DNA of 64,000 nucleotides, from positions 24,528,488-24,592,487 of the forward strand of contig OZ024871.1 in the NCBI GenBank assembly GCA_964017185.1, given 5' to 3'. Shown here piece by piece: positions 24,459-35,300 of this stretch (positions are counted from its first letter, which is position 1; each line of letters starts with the position of its first letter). Below the pieces are notes generated by a model. That model searched no databases, was not told the DNA's origin, and saw nothing but the letters and a program-made list of their open reading frames with translations. The position numbers and the translations under genes are program-made. The stretch is from Rugalucina vietnamica. Its lineage: Eukaryota > Mollusca > Bivalvia > Lucinida > Lucinidae.

Positions 24459-26762
24459 AAGTAAAATTGTTGTAAAAAAAAAAAAAAAACTAAGTAAAAT
24501 TGTTGTCTATGTTCTCATAGCTATGATTTTGTCAAAAAAAAGAAAAAAAAAAATTCGCAATAAAATTTCTTCATGCAAATGTCCAATGGGTGTACATCAT
24601 GTAGGCATGATATCAAAAACTGTGGTAGGAGTTGATTGGCCCATGAAGGCCCTTACCTGTAAAAAAAAATGTTTAAGTTCTCATAGCTGTCATTTTGTCA
24701 AAAATTATTGTTTTTGCAATTATAATATTTCTTCATCAAATGTCCAATGAGTCTACATTATTTAGGCATAATATCAAAATGTTCCAAAAGGGAAGTAACT
24801 CAAAAGGGACTGGCCCTTAGCCCTTTATTTTTGCATGTACATATTTGCCCCATAGATATGCAGACGCCTGCAAAGTTTCATGAAATTCCATCAATGGATC
24901 TTCAAGATATTAAAGAAACAAAAGTGTTACAGACTAATGGACGGACGCACAGACGGACAATGTGACTATAAAGGGAAGTAACTCAAAAGGGACTGGCCCC
25001 TAGCCTTTTATTTTGCATGTACATATTTGGCCTATAGATATGCAGATGCCTGCAAAGTTTTATGAAATTCCATCAGTGGGTCTTTAAGATGTTAAAGAAA
25101 CAAAAATGTTACGGACTAATGGACGGACGCATGGATGAACAACATGAAAACAGTATACCCCCCCCCCCCCCCCCACACACACACACTTAAAACTTTGTTT
25201 TGACGGTTTGACGGGAGGTATTATAATAAAAATTCCTTAAGAATTATGTATATCCCAAAATATAACCCTATTTTAAGATATCCACACAATGTCAGGATAT
25301 CCTACAATCTGGTGAAGATTGGATAGCCATAATTCGATTTACAGATATCCGCAATTTATCTAAAGGATATCCCTATTTCACCACAAATGAATAAGACGAA
25401 TTTAGGATATCCTTAAATCGAATTCTTAATATCCCTTAACCTATGGGGTGTGGTTGTACTATTTATTCCTTATTTATGGATATCATATATTTGTTTTGGA
25501 TATCCAAAATTCATTTACGGATATCCTAAAATAATTACGGATATCCAAAATATAAGGATATCCATAAATGAATTACGGCTATCAAAAATTAATTGAGGAT
25601 ATCCATAAATGAATTGAGATATCCATAAATGAATTGAGGATATCCATGAATATATTTAAGGATATCCTAAAAAATACATTTTTAGATATCCTTAATTAGA
25701 ATTATAGATATCATTAAATCAGCTTATTTAAGGATATCCTTAAATGTTTTTATAGATATCCTAAAATACAACCTGCCCTTCTGATATCTATTAATCGAAA
25801 GATGGATATGCAATATGCATCCTATTTAAAGATATCCATAAATTGAATTATGGATCTCCTTAAATAGGGTTTTATTTTAGGATATCCATAATTCAATTAA
25901 GGATATATCCTAAAATCAATTTATGAATATCTATAATTCAGCCGAATTAAGGATATCCATAAATAGATTTAAGGATATCCTTTTAAATGAATTATGGATA
26001 CCCTTAATTCATTTATGGATATCCAAAAATAATTTATGGACATAGGATATCCATAAATAGGGAATTAATAGTAAAACAGCACACCATATTAACCAACCTA
26101 TTTTTTCTAAATATAAATATTTAGACCCTAGAATCGAATTACAGCTGTTCTAATTCAAGTTTATTTTGGATATACATGTACAAATATACATTTAAGGATA
26201 TCCTTAGCTGATTTTAAGATACCCATAATTCAAATTTAGGATATCTTAAAATCAAATTTAGGAATATGCAAAATTCAGCATGATTTTTTTTCTATCCATA
26301 AATGTATTTTAGGATATCATTAAATGCATTTATAGATGTCCTAAATTCATTTTTGTATATCCTAAATTCATTTATGGATATCCTAAAATAATTTAAGGAT
26401 ATCCTTAAAGAAAAATGAATTAAGGATATCCATAAATAAGGAATAAATAGCAAAATGGCAACCTATAATCGTGCATTTTTAGATATTTGACACCTTACTT
26501 ATTGCAGATAGGATATTCTAAGCTTCTAAACTAAACTTCTTTTAAATTTCATGGAACAAATGCGAAAAAACTCAGGACACACATCCAGGTCCTATTAAAG
26601 TAGAACTTAGTTTCATCTGTCAATGGTATCTTTAATCTGATTCTTTGTCTTTTCAGATGTGATGCCGGTTGCTGTTTACTGCCGTTTTTGTTAACTGACT
26701 GTCAAGATGTCCACCATAAATGTCCCAAATGTGGCCTTGAACTTGGTACTTTTAAGCGCTAG
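14790..26762 (+). CDS. PDZ-LITAF fusion protein (four-exon gene model)
   Basis: Exons 14790-14919, 20646-21008, 22392-22608 and 26657-26762 join in frame to 816 nt, giving 271 residues and a TAG stop. Every boundary has consensus ag/gt sites. Residues 1-43 are hydrophilic. Residues 49-134 form an NHERF-like PDZ domain (PRLCHISKWPGF, YGFDL carboxylate loop, IPGSPAHDAGL, GDRIIEVNG, LLVVD). Residues 205-267 form a LITAF domain with CPYC at 207-210, a hydrophobic segment, and CPKC at 259-262. LITAF domains bind zinc and sit on the cytosolic face of late endosome and lysosome membranes. NHERF-type PDZ domains bind C-terminal tails of membrane proteins. An endosomal membrane adaptor is my inference. 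The PDZ exon is phase 1-1, so skipping it would also keep frame. The alternative is two separate genes, an incomplete NHERF and a LITAF lacking its first exon. Confidence 0.62.
14920..16300. other. Intron sequence, nothing recognised
   Basis: Unique-looking AT-rich DNA inside intron 1 of the PDZ-LITAF model. Short open frames have no recognisable similarity. A fragment at 14646-14668 (ctataagctcatcttgtgagcc) resembles the end of the tandem repeat at 29650-31455. Confidence 0.5.
16300..17310 (+). repeat. Degenerate tandem repeat, about 180 bp period
   Basis: The phrase ttttcattaaaattcatgaatatgcaaat or decayed versions recur near 16345, 16540, 16710, 17080 and 17251, spaced about 170-190 bp or twice that. 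The units also share a preceding pyrimidine-rich stretch. 17310-18280 shows nothing recognisable. Confidence 0.6.
18281..18373 (+). other. Exon-like open frame after a strong acceptor
   Basis: A textbook acceptor (ttttttatttcttttag) precedes 30 open codons starting RDCYGRRVALPDEESSEINR and ending in TAG. It reads like protein. It starts in phase 0 or unknown phase and does not fit exon 1 of the PDZ-LITAF model (phase 1). It could be a terminal exon of another transcript or chance. I do not recognise it. Confidence 0.25.
19203..19384 (+). mobile_element. Hairpin MITE family, copy 1 (shortened hairpin)
   Basis: Shares gtttccgaacaggtccgac, acttgaaattttggattta and gcgaaaacaaaggcg with the copies at 38071, 39057, 44165, 45531 and 60063. 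Here the central palindrome is reduced to gcgaaaacaaaggcg-ctgatctg-cgcctttgttttcgc. The subterminal gattgttggttttc and the gcggctca-like end follow. Confidence 0.8.
19480..20412 (+). repeat. Minisatellite of about 155 bp units rich in AGGTCA
   Basis: Units carry cccctactcatcccaggtcc, gccgatcttcaccaaacttg, ggcggccccggatattagct, then a block of AGGTCA hexamers, then a T-rich spacer. About five or six units, some with a different second half (ctcggcagtcattggtccgatttg). At 19589-19616 two AGGTCA hexamers abut (DR0) and two more are separated by one A (DR1). Similar blocks lie near 19740, 19868, 20065, 20213 and 20336. GT and T runs interrupt the unit at 19902-19955. Confidence 0.9.
20646..21008 (+). 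CDS. PDZ domain exon, NHERF-like
   Basis: The acceptor ttctcactgttctag ends at 20645 and the donor gtaagt starts at 21009. The 363-nt exon is in phase 1-1. It encodes a whole PDZ domain in one exon: PRLCHISKWPGF leading into SYGFDL, then FIGNVIPGSPAHDAGLLQGD, RIIEVNGVNVE, and LLVVDRTTDQLF. The residue aligned with the helix-B His that sets class I ligand preference in NHERF1 (ETHQQVV) is Ile here (ETIQKVT), so ligand preference probably differs. After the domain comes a basic stretch, VRKISTRPRV. Confidence 0.88.
21655..21826. mobile_element. Fold-back element
   Basis: The left arm (aaatagatcagct, gtgaattgttgagtaataat, tcagttgtaaagaagat, caaatcac) is matched by its reverse complement on the right (gtgattt, atcttcttacaactga, attattactcaacaattcac, agctgatctatttc), around a short gagcgcgtagcgcg centre. 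The arms pair over about 75 bp. It sits in intron 2 of the PDZ-LITAF model. Confidence 0.85.
22392..22608 (+). CDS. LITAF domain exon, N-terminal half
   Basis: Acceptor ttgcttatttcag ends at 22391 and donor gtacgt starts at 22609, phase 1 in and phase 2 out. It begins with a His/Pro/Tyr-rich stretch (TVRQPTAKYGPLPAK) like the flexible N-terminus of LITAF proteins. The first knuckle CPYCYSQVITETSYRPG and the hydrophobic AWIAVFSLACIG segment follow. No PPxY motif is seen in this stretch. Confidence 0.88.
22697..22830. repeat. GGATATCC-type repeat, left portion
   Basis: Begins ggtgctgttttcctatctattccctg, which is the inverted counterpart of gggaattaatagtaaaacagcacacc at 26058-26083. Spaced palindromes (ggatatc, ggatatcc) then begin. 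It looks like the left end of the element whose bulk lies at 25210-26460. Confidence 0.65.
22850..23482. mobile_element. CGCG-rich element with inverted ends
   Basis: The left end cgtataagtgaaacgcgcgccggg is mirrored by cccggcgcgcgtttaggttatacg on the right. The body is full of acgcgcgt, gtgcgcgt and cgtacg words, in striking contrast to the CpG-poor intron around it. No open frame of note. I infer an inserted element. The target duplication is not clear. Confidence 0.6.
23560..24770 (+). repeat. Tandem units with A-tracts, about 150-200 bp
   Basis: About seven degenerate units each read ttcgcaataaaatttcttc, atgcaaatgtccaatgggt, gcatgatatcaaaaactgtgg, ggcccttacctgt, then a long A run (for example 23818-23859, 24422-24456). 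The long A-runs create artefactual Lys-rich open frames. Confidence 0.85.
23588..23728. mobile_element. 141-bp MITE nested in a tandem unit
   Basis: Terminal inverted repeats CATGGGTGAAAGTT and AACTTTCACCCATG match perfectly over 12-14 bp. CAAATG flanks it directly at 23582-23587 and 23729-23734. The surrounding tandem unit (atgcaaatgtccaatggg) is split exactly at this point. The body repeats caatactgaa and related words. Confidence 0.72.
24786..25140 (+). repeat. Tandem pair, about 185 bp units
   Basis: Two copies of aaagggaagtaactcaaaag, gggactggcccttagcc, catgtacatatttg, ttcatgaaattccatcaatg, ending gactaatggacggacgcac, starting near 24788 and 24972. Confidence 0.85.
25157..25190. repeat. 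Poly-C tract with short (CA)n
   Basis: A run of about 19 C followed by CA repeats, a low-complexity tract prone to length error. Confidence 0.9.
25210..26460. repeat. Dense GGATATCC palindrome array
   Basis: The 8-bp palindrome GGATATCC or one-base variants recur about every 25-50 bp, joined by AT-rich linkers (ataaatgaatta, taattcaattaa). About ten GATATC cores fall in 25480-25700 alone. Near 26050 and 26430 the array ends in catt-rich gggaattaatagtaaaacagc-type tails that mirror 22697 and 25444, so several elements appear nested. It fills most of the last intron of the PDZ-LITAF model. Confidence 0.85.
26657..26762 (+). CDS. LITAF domain exon, C-terminal half and stop
   Basis: Acceptor ttctttgtcttttcag ends at 26656. 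It reads CDAGCCLLPFLLTDCQDV, completing the membrane-embedded segment, then HHKCPKCGLELGTFKR and TAG at 26760-26762. The second CxxC knuckle and the conserved Gly-Leu-Gly-type ending are typical of LITAF C-termini. Confidence 0.9.
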
Positions 26763-27001
26763 GACTTAAAATGACGTGGACATGCCCTAAGTGTATCGTG
26801 TCACCTCGTAGAATCCAATTTTTATACCTGATATTTTGAAATTTAAACATACAGGCTTCTTGTTTCTGCTATTAAACATAGAGCGTGGTTGTACTTTAAG
26901 AGACGCGAAACGCCAACATACTCGCACTCAAGAACTTGTTAACAAGTTTCACAACCAGAAAATGAAGTGTTTCAATGAGAATGTTGAACTTGGTAAGGTG
27001 T

Positions 27002-27007
27002 AATAAA
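27002..27007 (+). terminator. Candidate poly(A) signal AATAAA
   Basis: AATAAA lies 240 bp after the LITAF stop codon, a normal 3' UTR distance. A second AATAAA lies near 27222. Confidence 0.3.
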
Positions 27008-27009
27008 AT

Positions 27010-27872
27010 GAGATTCATGATGCAATCCAAACAACTAGAGCTTTTGTAAAGTTTACACTTTCTGAGTGCATATTAGATTTTAAGGCCTCCTCACACATTA
27101 GCGAAAATCTCTTGACACAGACATGTTTAATTACTAGTTTTTGTTTGATTGATTTGACTTTATGTGCCAGTCAACAGCTATGGTCATGTCAGGATGTTAG
27201 CTGTTGAAAGGACATGAAGCAATAAATCAAACAAAAAATCTTTTTCACAATAAAACACAAGTCTGCGTGGAAGGATTTTTGCTTATGTGTGACAAGGCCT
27301 TTAGGGTTACATGTATAAGTAGCTGTATGGTCACCATTTGCAAAAGAAGACGTCCTAAGTAAACTGTATGTTCTCTTGTCCTTTTCAACCATGGTTGCTT
27401 CCACTCTTGTGTTATAGGGTGGGACTTTGGATCTAATTCCACAACTTTTGGCCAGCTATTCCTTAAGCAGCTAGTATTTTTAAAACATCTGTACCACTTT
27501 ACCAGAGGTGCCTGTTGTTTGTTATGCATTCATCCTGTCATTTACCATTGGTTGTGTTAAAACAGACTTTCTATTCTATGATTTGTGATGTGTGCGAAAA
27601 AGAAGATTGAAAAAGCAAGAGTAAAACTTTTATTACTTGCATATAAATAATTTTTCACAAGAAATGTAAACAATGTTATTGTACATCATATCACAGACTT
27701 CGGTACAAATACATTTAGACATAAACACATATACCTATCTTTAATAGTGTATAAATAACCTGCTTGGTAGTATTTTTCCTGAATAGTCAATGCATTTTTG
27801 TTATGTCTATTCTTGGCTCATTTGGATTGACAATACTGGTATTCCTAATGAAACCAGGCATTTAAAGGTAAG

Positions 27873-27934
<62 letters not shown>

Positions 27935-28400
27935 ATTCATATGAGACATTGCACACTTTTAGCCCCTTTCAGCATGTATGCCTATAAAGTTAGCCAATGT
28001 GATTATGATTCTGTATTTGGCAGTACTGGATTTTATACTCAGCTTGCCACTGAATTCCAAGCTTTATTCCACATGATAAGAACTACCATTCTGCAAATAT
28101 TTCTAAAGGTATAACTTATAAGTGCCTGTAAAACTTATTTCAAAGGAACATGTATTGAGTTATTTGTGTTAATTATCCCAAAACTTCACTTATTTCTCCA
28201 TCAGACATCAATGGCTCAAAGTAGTCTCTATAAACAAACACAATAATTCTTCATGTTAAGGAAAAATGAAGATGGATACCTAGACCAGACTATGCACAAG
28301 CCCTGTCCCTTCAGTCTTAACTGTCCACATGAAAGACAGAATGGTCCAATAAACCACCACATGCCAGAACAGAAAGGTATATAGCACTTGCCTGATTCAG
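27010..28400. other. Intergenic region, no gene seen
   Basis: No coding exon recognised. A fragment near 27155-27200 (gtcaacagctatggtcatgtcaggat) resembles DNA at 51580-51610, so it is probably repeat-derived. The (TC)n microsatellite at 27871-27931 falls here. Confidence 0.5.
27871..27931. repeat. (TC)n microsatellite
   Basis: Uninterrupted CT/TC dinucleotides over about 60 bp. They produce an artefactual Ser-Leu open frame. Confidence 0.95.
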
Positions 28401-28411
28401 AAGCTCACATG

Positions 28412-28627
28412 GGTTTACCAGAGACAACCAACATGACTGGGAACAACCGACACAGATAAAATCAATATAAGACTGTAGTATTCAAATACCTGACTGGCAA
28501 CAACTTTTCATGGATCAGAATGATCCGTGGAAAGTTGTACCCAGAAAGGTATTTGTTACCTACTGTCACATATTGATTTTATCCACGAAGGTTGTTCTCA
28601 GTCATGTTGGTTGTCTCTGGGTAACCA
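28412..28627. mobile_element. Fold-back element, about 216 bp
   Basis: Left arm ggtttaccagagacaacc, aacatgactgggaacaacc, ataaaatcaatat, caaatacctgactgg; right arm is its inverse (ccagaaaggtatttg, atattgattttat, ggttgttctcagtcatgtt, ggttgtctctgggtaacc). The centre is catggatcagaatgatccgtgg. It lies between the two genes. Confidence 0.85.
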
Positions 28628-28786
28628 GTATGAAGCTGGTTTGAGACTGCAGCTGACAGAGCCCTAATTATCCTTTTTGATACACCATTCAGTAGTTTGT
28701 TACCATTCTAAGCTGATCAGATATACTGATATTTTTATGACATGCAGTAAACAAATGCACTGACTTTGCTTATCACCTTAGACCCT

Positions 28787-29051
28787 AGGTTATAAATACT
28801 TTTCATACTCAATGGAGCTTGAAAATATCCTGTTTCTGCATGGAAAAATGCCAACAATTGCAGCAGGACATTTTCAAACTGATTTGGTTTGTTCGTATTC
28901 ATAATTATTAAAATACTAACAATTATAGGAATTCCAACATTTTGAGCATGATAAATTCTATGCTCAATTTTGTTGATCATTCGATTCTGTGTATTTTAAC
29001 ATTCATATGAATGGTCTTAATTGTGCTGAGCATGAAAAAGATTCTATAACC
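28787..29051. mobile_element. AGGTTATAA MITE family, copy 1
   Basis: Begins aggttataaatacttttcat and ends gagcatgaaaaagattctataacc, inverted relative to each other, as in the copies at 39362 and 40483. It lies 30 bp beyond the CFAP184 stop codon, so it is probably in the 3' UTR. Confidence 0.72.
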
Positions 29052-29080
29052 CAAGGATCAGGACCCTAAGTCATGAACTC

Positions 29081-29326
29081 CTAGGCCCGCCCATTTCTGG
29101 CCTGCTCAATTTTCCTCCTAACTTGATTACAGTGAAGAGTTAGTTCAGCATGCTGCATTTTTAACCTCTCCAATTTTGTTCTCAAATCATCACCCTCATC
29201 TTTTCTTTCTTCAAAGTCTCTTAATAAGGGTTCATTTCCTAATAGTCCACTATTCTGCCGTAAACGTTGGTTGTCTATACGTAATGCATCCCTTGCTTGT
29301 TTTGTACGGGAAAGGATATCTCTTTT
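29081..29326 (-). CDS. CCDC96: CFAP184 exon 12 and stop
   Basis: Acceptor tcttatttcag, phase 0 in. 81 codons: KRDILSRTKQARDALRIDNQ, then LLRDFEERKDEGDDLRTKLE, ending RRKIEQARNGRA and TAG at 29081-29083. Confidence 0.94.
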   Translation of the reverse strand, partial: KRDILSRTKQARDALRIDNQRLRQNSGLLGNEPLLRDFEERKDEGDDLRTKLERLKMQHAELTLHCNQVRRKIEQARNGRA

Positions 29327-32300
29327 CTGAAATAAGATAAAGGTACATGTATAACAGAAACATAATAGACACATCATGAGGGAGGCTTTAATGGCTTTTG
29401 TATGCTGTGGGTTTCTGAAATTGTAACCAGAGGACCAATGGTCCTGTAAACGCTCACCTAAGATCTGCTGCATATACCAACCAGAGGACCAATGGTCCTG
29501 TAAACGCTCACCTGAGATCTGCTGCATATACCCATAAACATGTTTGAATATTATCGTATTTAACTCCAGTGCAGGGGCAGATGAAGCCCTTGGGGCATTT
29601 TCTTTTTTTAGAATCTTCAATATTCTGTCCATTTGCCAATTTCCTGCTGGCTGTTCCCTTCAAATGACATTTTAACAGTTTTCCCAATTCAAATGCATAG
29701 GCAACCCATGTTGGCCTTGCCATAAACTTGGTCAAGGTCATCACAGGGTCATGATTTATATATACATTGGAGTACTTTAGCCATCGATGCTTCACGCCAA
29801 GTTTCCTTGAAATCAGTCTATTGGTTTCAGAGAAGAAGATTTTTGATGGGTTTTTACCATATATGGGCATGGTGGCCATCTTTGTCATGTGACCTAGATT
29901 ATTTAAATATACATTGATTCCCCCACTCTATAGATGCTTCACATAAAATTTGGCTTTGATTGGCCAAGTGGTTTCAGAGGAGAAGACGTTTGAATATTAT
30001 GGCAATATACATGTATATTGCCCCGGGGTGGGGGCACATGAGCCCCTGGGGTCCATTTGTTTTTCAGAATCATTAATATTCAGTCCTACTTCCCATTTCC
30101 TGCAATACTTTCACTTTAAATGACATTTTGAAGTTTTCCCTATTCAAATGCATTGGTGACCTATGTTGACCTTGCTGTAAAATAGGTCAAGGTCATCACA
30201 GGGTCAGGATTTATATACACATTGTAGTGCTTGAGCCATAGATGCTTCATGCCAAGTTTTGTTGAAATCGGTCCATCGGTACTGGAGAAGAAGATTTTTG
30301 AAGGGTTTTTACCATGTATGGGCATGGCGGCCATCTTGGTCATGTGACCTGGATTTCTTATATACATATTAATTCCCCCTTCCTATTGATGCTTCACATA
30401 AAATTTGGCTTTGATTGGCCAAGCGGTTTCAGAGGAGATGATGTTTGAATATTATGGTAATGTACAGGTATATTGCCCCGGGGTGGGGGCACATGAGCCC
30501 CTGGGGTCAAATTTTTTTCAGAATCATCAATATTCAGTCCTACTACCCATTTCCTGCAAGATTTTCACTTGAAATGACATTTTAAAATTTTTCCCCATTC
30601 AAACGCATTGGCGACCTATGTTGACCTTGCCTTTAAATATGTCAAGACCATCACAGGGTCAGGATTTATATATACATTGTAGTGCTTGAGCCATCGATGC
30701 TTCATGCCAAGTTTGGTTGAAATCGGCCCACTGGTTCTGGAGAAGAAGATTTTTGAAGGGTTTTTACCATATATGGGCATGGCGGCCATCTTGGTCATGT
30801 GACCTGGATTTCTTATATATACATTGGTTCCCCCTTCCTATTGATGCTTCACATAAAATTTGGCTTTGATTGGCCAAGCGGTTTCAGAGGAGATGATGTT
30901 TGAATATTATGGTAATGTACAGGTATATTGCCCCGGGGTGGGGGCACATGAGCCCCTGGGGTCAAATTTTTTTCAGAATCATCAATATTCAGTCCTACTG
31001 CCCATTTCCTGCAAGATTTTCACTTGAAATGACATTTTAAAATTTTTCCCCATTCAAACGCATTGGCGACCTATGTTGACCTTGCCGTAAAATAGGTCAA
31101 GGTCACCGCAAGGTCATGATTTATATATACATTGTAGTACTTGAGTCATCGATGCTTCATGCCAAGTTTGGTTGAAATCGGTCCAGTGGTTCCGGAGAAG
31201 AAGATTTTTGAAGGGTTTTTACCATATATGGGCATGGCGGCCATCTTGGTCATGTGACCTGGATTATTTATATACACATTGGTTCCCCCTTCCCATAGAT
31301 GCTTCATGTAAAATTTGGCTTTGATTGGCCATGCTGTTTCAGAGAAGAAGATCTTTGAAAATGGTGGACGACGGACGACGGACGGACGGACGGACGACGG
31401 AGCATGGGTATACTATAAGCTCACCTTGTGAGCCTGACGGCTCAGGTGAGCTAAAAATGTATAACATTTGCTGTAGAGATTCAAGAATTTAGTCAAAATT
31501 GATTTTTTAATATTAAATGAGGAAATGCTCACATGTAGAGCACTATTGCTTGGCAAAGTTTTGGACTGTGCTAGGGGATTTCTGGTCCTAGCCTCCACCA
31601 AGTCATCTTTCCTTATGATCATTGGCAGCTTCAGGAAAAATGGCCACAGTGTCGGCAACTTTCTGTTGGAAATTGCATTGATTTTTACATACCTGAGCGA
31701 CCTCAACCTCAACTTCTCGTAGATTTCTCTTCTGAACTTGGTTCTCAGCCTGAACATACTGTAGTTTCTCTTTCAAATGTGTCAAAACCTGTACTGTACT
31801 GGTGATCTTCTTTCTTAACTTCAGAAGTTCCTGAAGTTAAATTGTATGACTATGACATTAGGTAGCATTCCTGTGTAATTTACAGCACTAGATCTATTGA
31901 CCACACTTGTTCAAATTTTAAGGGCAATACAGCAGCACAGTTTGTGCAAAAAGCAATGCTTAAAATATTTGACCCCGTTTTGGAACGTGTCTTTGATTTA
32001 AACTTCTCGTGTAAATTTTTCGAAATTACGGTGCAGAAGTCTGGCTTTCTTTGCCGGATTTAAAAGGGCTACTGATGAGGGTTCATTACCCGAAATTGCG
32101 CAATATAGTCCATACTTTCTCCCTTTGAATGCTTTTACTGCTTCCAAAGGATCAAACTTTTATATTTATTATGATGATTAAAATTATTTCTGACAGGACA
32201 GAATTATTTCAGGACAGAAAATATCAAAAAGTCACTGATGGAAGAATCAATGCAAAAGGACAACTGAACTGGCAAAATGTTCAAAATTTATGACTTCCCT

Positions 32301-35300
32301 TTGTTTTACTGTTCAAGAAATCAAAACAAATCTGGAGGTTTCTCTCTGTTTTGGTGTTCAAATGAAAATTATTTACTGACCTCATTTCTCTCTTCAATTT
32401 TCTCATTGTATGTCTGGTTTTCAATCTTCAACTGTTCAAAATCTATAAGATGTAATCCTTCTGCTAATTCTTCCTGAAAAAGACAAACAATTATAATATA
32501 TAAACCTCAACGCGACAAAATGTACCTTCGGACATTTTGACGTCACCAGCAGGAAACTGCTCAAAAGCGGAAAAAAAATAAAACATATGTTTTAGAAATA
32601 ATACAGTATTTGTAATCTTTAAACACTGGGCTACAAAATAAATAAGTTTAAAAACAGATTAGTTTCCAATTTTTGGAGTTATCTGCCCTTGTTTTAGCCC
32701 ATACTAGAAAAAGTGCCTTGAGAGGCACGTATACCGCCGGCTGATAGCCACCAAGCCCCCTTCCCTACCCCCTACCTAAGCAATCCGGCACATGCTCACC
32801 CCTGGCATTGAACCTCACATCACCAACGAAAAACAGTACCCTTATCAAGTACATTTTAGAAACCACCAAGCCCCCTTCCCTACCCCCTACCTAAACAACC
32901 CGGCACATGCTCACCCCTGACATTGATCCTCACATCACCAACGAAAGACAGCACCCTCATCAAGTACATATTAGAAATAAGCAGTGTAAAGTACTTTACA
33001 TACAAACATGGGGAAGTGTAGTTTTAGAATGACATATCTATTTTAGAGCGGTATACAGAGCTGACGTGTATACCCAATCTAGGACATAAGCGCGGACATT
33101 TTGGGTCAGGTCCTCAGTCCTAGATTGAAATGAAATTAGAATGTCATTCTTAAAAAAAAAAAAAAAATAAATAAATAAAAAAAAAAAAAAAAATTAAGAT
33201 GTCCTAGATTTTGACCTCTAGCCCCACCCCCAGCATGTACCCTAGTGTCTAATGTCATTAGAAACAAGGCAAACCTTATAGAGTACCTATGGGGCAAGTA
33301 TGAATGATTTCTTAACATGATAGTAAAAAAAAGTAAAGAAAATACAATTATCAAAGAAGTTCTAGATTTTGACCTCTAGCCCCCCCCCCACCCCCCGCAC
33401 ATAGACCCTAGAGTCTGAATCTTACATGGTACCTATGGTCTAAGTATGAATGCGTTCTGGCAAGACTTAGTGGATGTCAAGAAAACAGACCTACAGAAAG
33501 TTTATCATGGTATATATCATATAAAAATGTGTCCTAGATTTTGACCTCTAGCCCCACCCCTGGGGACGGTAACCAGGATTTGGTGACATTGAATATGAAA
33601 GCAAACCCTAAAGGGTATCTATGAACTATATAAGAATACATTCCTATGATTGTTTGTTAAGATATGAACTTAAGAGAAGAAACATTAACAATGTAAACAG
33701 CACATTTTAAAGGTGACCTAGATTTTGACCTCCAGCCCCACCCCCGGGCATGGACCCTGGGGTCCGAACTCATGGAAACAAAGCAAACCCTATAGAGTAC
33801 CTATGGTCCAAATATGAATAGTTTCTGACCATTGGTTCATGAGATATACACCTCTAGAGAAACTTTAACCAAAACTTTGACATAAATTCTACGAACGTTC
33901 CGGAATTACGAACGAAGAAACGAACTCACGAACGAACGAACAGACAAACGGACGAACGGAAAAGCGAAAACTATATACCCGTCGGCATAAATGCCGGGGG
34001 TATAAATATACTTGATTGTCCAAAATGCATCGTCAAACCGTAACCATAGCAACCACATTGCCACAAAAGTAGACAAAGCAATTTCGCCAGATTAATTGTA
34101 AAGATGATATGTTTATATCTAAACAATATGTTATGGCAATTGCTTCAACAATTTTAAGAAAATACATCGAGTTGTGTAGGCACTACTAGCATGCAGAAAT
34201 ACATAACGCAACTTTGACGTCATTTTACAGGACAATGACGTCTGTAGGCTCCACTCAGAAAATTTGTCATATTGTCATAACTCACAAAGTAGCATGAATA
34301 AGCTGGTCAAATAACGACGGTTAGACTCTAGAAATGTTACACTTTCAAAGTAAAATTGTTTTTCTAATACTCAAAAAATTGTCCGAAGGTACGTTTTCTC
34401 ATGTTGTGGCCCATATATTGTAAGCTTGGTCCATTAAACAATTTCTAGACATGACATAATTGCCTTTAACCATGCACAAAACATACCGTGTAGTGACATT
34501 TTGCTGTTTGCCATCAACAAAATAATGTGCATTTTTATAACCATATAATGTTGTTGTTTTTTTTTTAATAGTTGTGCGAGTTCCTGGTCATCAAGTTCAT
34601 GCTAACAGACAATGTCCAAAAACCGGATGAAAGAAATTAATCATTTCTGCCCTTAACAATCTACTGGCCTCAATTTACATATTTTGTGAGTGAAAAAAAA
34701 ATTAAAGACAGAATATCTTTACTTTTAGTCATTTTCTTTCAACAAATTTGTTCTATAACTCACTTCGAATGATAAAAGCAACATTTTTGTCCACATTTTA
34801 TTGTATAGTACCTTAGATTTGAGTTGATGTTCTTTCTTCTTGAGTTTATTCTTCAGTTTGATGTTCTCTAGTCGTACATTCACAACCTCCGACTCTTTAC
34901 GATTTTCTCCTGCCAGGTACTGCTCTATGTCCTGAAATGTGTCAAGAAATGTGTTGATTACTAATAGCTGACAGATGGTTAATGTATCAATAGCCAAATC
35001 AGTAACACTTTAAATTATGGTACAATTCAAGAACAACTTTATTCTATCTGACTATATTCAACCTCACTTAGTTTTTCTTGGTCCCCCGATATTGCTTGCT
35101 GCAATACAAAATTCCATACAGTCAATACAATCTCAGGCATATACTCAATTTACTTCTTTTGGAAATAATGAGGGTCTCATTGGAGTTTACTGGATAGCGA
35201 TTTTGGCCATCTTTTTTTATTGATTATCAATTTTTGGGCCAAAATTTTACTGATTAGCGATTTTTGTGTAACAGCTAATATGCTAATCACCTTTTTGCCC

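Noticed and set aside
24277-24750. 157-codon Lys-rich frame
   Set aside because: Produced by A-runs in the tandem units. The open length depends on run length.
22697-26460. CRISPR-like array of regularly spaced GGATATCC
   Set aside because: The repeats are 8-bp palindromes with AT-rich non-unique linkers in a eukaryotic intron. There are no long conserved repeats or unique spacers.
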